In this document: positions 41,560 to 42,998 of the stretch, piece by piece | Layout: the number at the start of each line of letters is the position of its first letter | Position numbering within the stretch: the stretch's first letter is position 1 | DNA from: RUG14186 sp964644555 | GTDB taxonomy: Bacteria > Bacillota > Clostridia > Eubacteriales > Anaerofustaceae | NCBI GenBank assembly: GCA_964644555.1 | Contig: CAZXWI010000002.1 | Location: 1-42,998, forward strand | Reading direction: 5' to 3' | DNA: 42,998 nucleotides | Program-made: the position numbers and the translations under genes | The notes under the pieces: generated by a model | The model's input: the letters and a program-made list of their open reading frames with translations, nothing else | The model's database searches: none | Told to the model about the DNA's origin: nothing

Positions 41560-41745
41560 ATGCCCCATCGCCACCCTCATCGGCAAAAATCAATGCTTGG
41601 TAATAACGATTAATTATATAAATGCTTTTGTAACAATTTGGGCATAACAGTATAAAAAAGCACTGCCCTTCGTGCAAACAATACATGAAACTCATTCTCA
41701 GTTTCGGAGATCGCATTCGCTTTTTATGCCGACTACCTCTTTAAT

Positions 41746-42198
41746 TTAGATAAGATCATACATCCAGTTTGCTTGCTGGATTTTATTGTCGAGGATTCGC
41801 AGTTCGCTGCTCATTTTATCGACATTCTTTTGAATTTCCGCTACATTTACCGACGGATTGATTTTGATTTCTCTTCCCGAAGCACGATATACAACTTGGC
41901 TTGCATTATTTAAAAAATCTCTGTAAACACTTACTTTTACGCTCAATGAATCCTTTGCTGCCAAAAGCTGTGTCAAGGTGTAGTCCTTAACTTTTATGTT
42001 GGCATTTGTCAGATTTATTCTGCATATCAGTTCCTTTAATCTATCGGTGCAAGCATTAAGTTCGGATAAAAGAGCCTCCGGATCTTCCGCAGGAGACTCA
42101 CCTTCCTGAACTGTTGCATTCATGTTAAGTCGAGATCTAAGCTGTTCTATGCGTCTGTTCAGATCGGCCCTTTCCTGTAATGCTTCAGCTAATTTCAT
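41746..42198 (-). CDS. DIP1984-family protein
   Basis: A 150-residue, mostly helical cytosolic protein. MKLAEALQERADLNRRIEQL, the LNMNATVQEGESPAEDPEAL segment, TNANIKVKD, SGREIKINPSVNVAEIQK and the C-terminal NKIQQANWMYDLI agree with the DIP1984/septicolysin-like family. The sequence suggests a long antiparallel coiled-coil-like bundle. The family's biochemical role is not established. GGGAGGAAG precedes the ATG. A single-gene unit. Confidence 0.85.
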   Translation of the reverse strand: MKLAEALQERADLNRRIEQLRSRLNMNATVQEGESPAEDPEALLSELNACTDRLKELICRINLTNANIKVKDYTLTQLLAAKDSLSVKVSVYRDFLNNASQVVYRASGREIKINPSVNVAEIQKNVDKMSSELRILDNKIQQANWMYDLI

Positions 42199-42243
42199 AA
42201 AAAACTTCCTCCCTAAATTTTATATAAAATAAGTGCCGATATA

Positions 42244-42252
42244 ATTATAACA
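42244..42252 (-). promoter_or_regulatory. Extended -10 promoter of the DIP1984-family gene
   Basis: On the minus strand TGT-TATAAT (-10 at 42244-42249) with a weak -35. Confidence 0.5.
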
Positions 42253-42392
42253 TAAATTTAACAAAATCTTAATAAAACTTGTCTAAGTGACTTAAAATAT
42301 GGCTTAAAACTGCAAAAAAAGGGGAAATTCCCTTTTAAAAAAGGTAAAATAGCTGTAATATTAATTTGCACTCAATTTTAAAGGAGCGAAAA

Positions 42393-42998
42393 ATGCTTAA
42401 AATACAGAACTTAAGCGCATCGTATAATAAGGATGGCAATGTAATAGAAGATATAAATTTTATCGCCCATGAAGGCTCTATCAATGCGATTATAGGAAAA
42501 AATGCTTCGGGCAAATCGAGCCTTGTTAAGTGCATCTCTTCAAGCCTTGATTACAGCGGAAATATCTTTTTAGATGATAAAAACATAAAGGAATTTACAT
42601 CTTTGCAAAGAGCAAGAAAAATTGCCGTTTTGCCTCAGAATTTGCCGAGTGTAGCTCTTTCGGTTTCGGAAGTTGCCGAAATGGGCAGAAGCCCGTACAC
42701 TCCTTTGTCGGGAACTTTGTCGGAAACCGATGGTAAAATAGTGAAAAATGCACTCATCACGGCAGGAGTTTACGATATACGAAACAAAAAAATCAGTGAA
42801 ATTTCGGGAGGGGAGCGCCAAAGGGCATATTTGGCAATGATACTCTCTCAGGATACCGATGTGATAGTGTTAGATGAAGTTACTTCCCATATGGACATTA
42901 ACCACGAATCCGAAATTATGAAGTTATTAATGCGCTTTGCCTACGAACAAGGCAAAACCGTAATAATTACAATGCACAACATTTCCTTAATATTTAAA
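42393..42998 (+). CDS. ABC transporter ATP-binding protein, iron-siderophore/B12 type (partial)
   Basis: Open at the right edge; 202 codons are visible from ATG 42393, with AAAGGAG upstream. Walker A is GKNASGKSS, the Q-loop VLPQNL, the signature ISGGERQRAYLAMIL, Walker B DVIVLDEVTSHMD, and the H-loop MHNIS. PQNLPSVALSVSEVAEMGR with the RSPY region resembles FecE/BtuD-type importers of iron complexes or cobamides. Walker B has E-V-T-S where E-P-T-S is usual. The Walker and H-loop residues are all present. Its partners lie outside. A hairpin AAAAGGG/CCCTTTT lies near 42316-42336 between it and the divergent gene. Confidence 0.88.
   Translation, partial: MLKIQNLSASYNKDGNVIEDINFIAHEGSINAIIGKNASGKSSLVKCISSSLDYSGNIFLDDKNIKEFTSLQRARKIAVLPQNLPSVALSVSEVAEMGRSPYTPLSGTLSETDGKIVKNALITAGVYDIRNKKISEISGGERQRAYLAMILSQDTDVIVLDEVTSHMDINHESEIMKLLMRFAYEQGKTVIITMHNISLIFK

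Larger units (their letters stand above)
41430..41745. other. Intergenic region after iscR
   Basis: A weak CTTAT/ATAAG hairpin follows iscR near 41432. A GACC box (GGACCTGTTCTCG, 41503-41515) matches the other repeat regions. The minus-strand terminator at 41534-41559 comes next. A second weak minus-strand hairpin, GCAC...GTGC with a T6 run, lies at about 41656-41675. I see no convincing gene. Confidence 0.5.

Noticed and set aside
41522..41716. A 64-codon minus-strand open frame downstream of the DIP1984-family gene
   Set aside because: It spans a terminator hairpin, lacks a ribosome site, and has no recognisable composition or family.

Overview
The window looks like the chromosome of a low-GC Gram-positive bacterium of the class Clostridia. 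The evidence is AT-rich coding DNA, strong Shine-Dalgarno sites, sigma-A-like promoters (many with an extended TGn -10), intrinsic terminators, an S-box (SAM-I) leader before metK, a yaaO-tmk-darA-holB-ricT cluster as in Bacillus, a GSI-alpha type glutamine synthetase and an archaeal-type AspRS. Genus cannot be decided by eye. I see no rRNA, tRNA, CRISPR array, prophage or transposase gene.

Layout. (1) 0.4-6.9 kb: a near-complete aromatic pathway in one run: chorismate mutase fused to AroB, AroC, an AroE-AroK fusion, AroQ, AroA, and after a structured spacer a class I DAHP synthase. All seven steps to chorismate plus chorismate mutase are present. (2) 7.0-12.7 kb: cell-surface sugar genes (a membrane FlaA1/CapD-type dehydratase, rfbA, rfbC, rfbB; no rfbD) and a lipoprotein with a binding-protein-like fold interrupted by acidic inserts. 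(3) 12.8-15.6 kb: a small unknown protein, then on the minus strand a permuted ATP-grasp enzyme, rimM and trmD. (4) 15.8-19.8 kb: glnA, a decayed tandem array of terminator-like units, and a convergent polar amino-acid ABC importer. (5) 19.9-22.6 kb: asnS-aspS. (6) 22.9-25.0 kb: a purine (NCS2/AzgA-type) permease and rplS. (7) 25.2-29.8 kb: an unknown exported protein and the yaaO-tmk-darA-holB-ricT cluster. (8) 30.2-34.0 kb: a second amino-acid importer with an M20 amidohydrolase. (9) 34.3-37.2 kb: rpsO, then SAM riboswitch-metK-oxidoreductase. (10) 37.6-39.2 kb: a frameshifted phospholipase C-like gene and a half-length EPSP-synthase paralogue. (11) 39.4-41.4 kb: iscS-iscU-iscR behind palindromic operators. 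(12) 41.7 kb to the end: a DIP1984-family gene and the start of an iron/B12-type ABC ATPase.

Most of the window is housekeeping. The less ordinary items are the repeat array after glnA, a family of GACC-nn-GTCCC boxes in at least four intergenic gaps, the half EPSP synthase, the frameshifted gene, an apparently leaderless decarboxylase mRNA, the CM-AroB fusion, and the hairpins between binding-protein and permease genes in both importer operons. I did not find a clearly new multi-gene system. All positions and pairings were read by hand; no database search or folding program was run.
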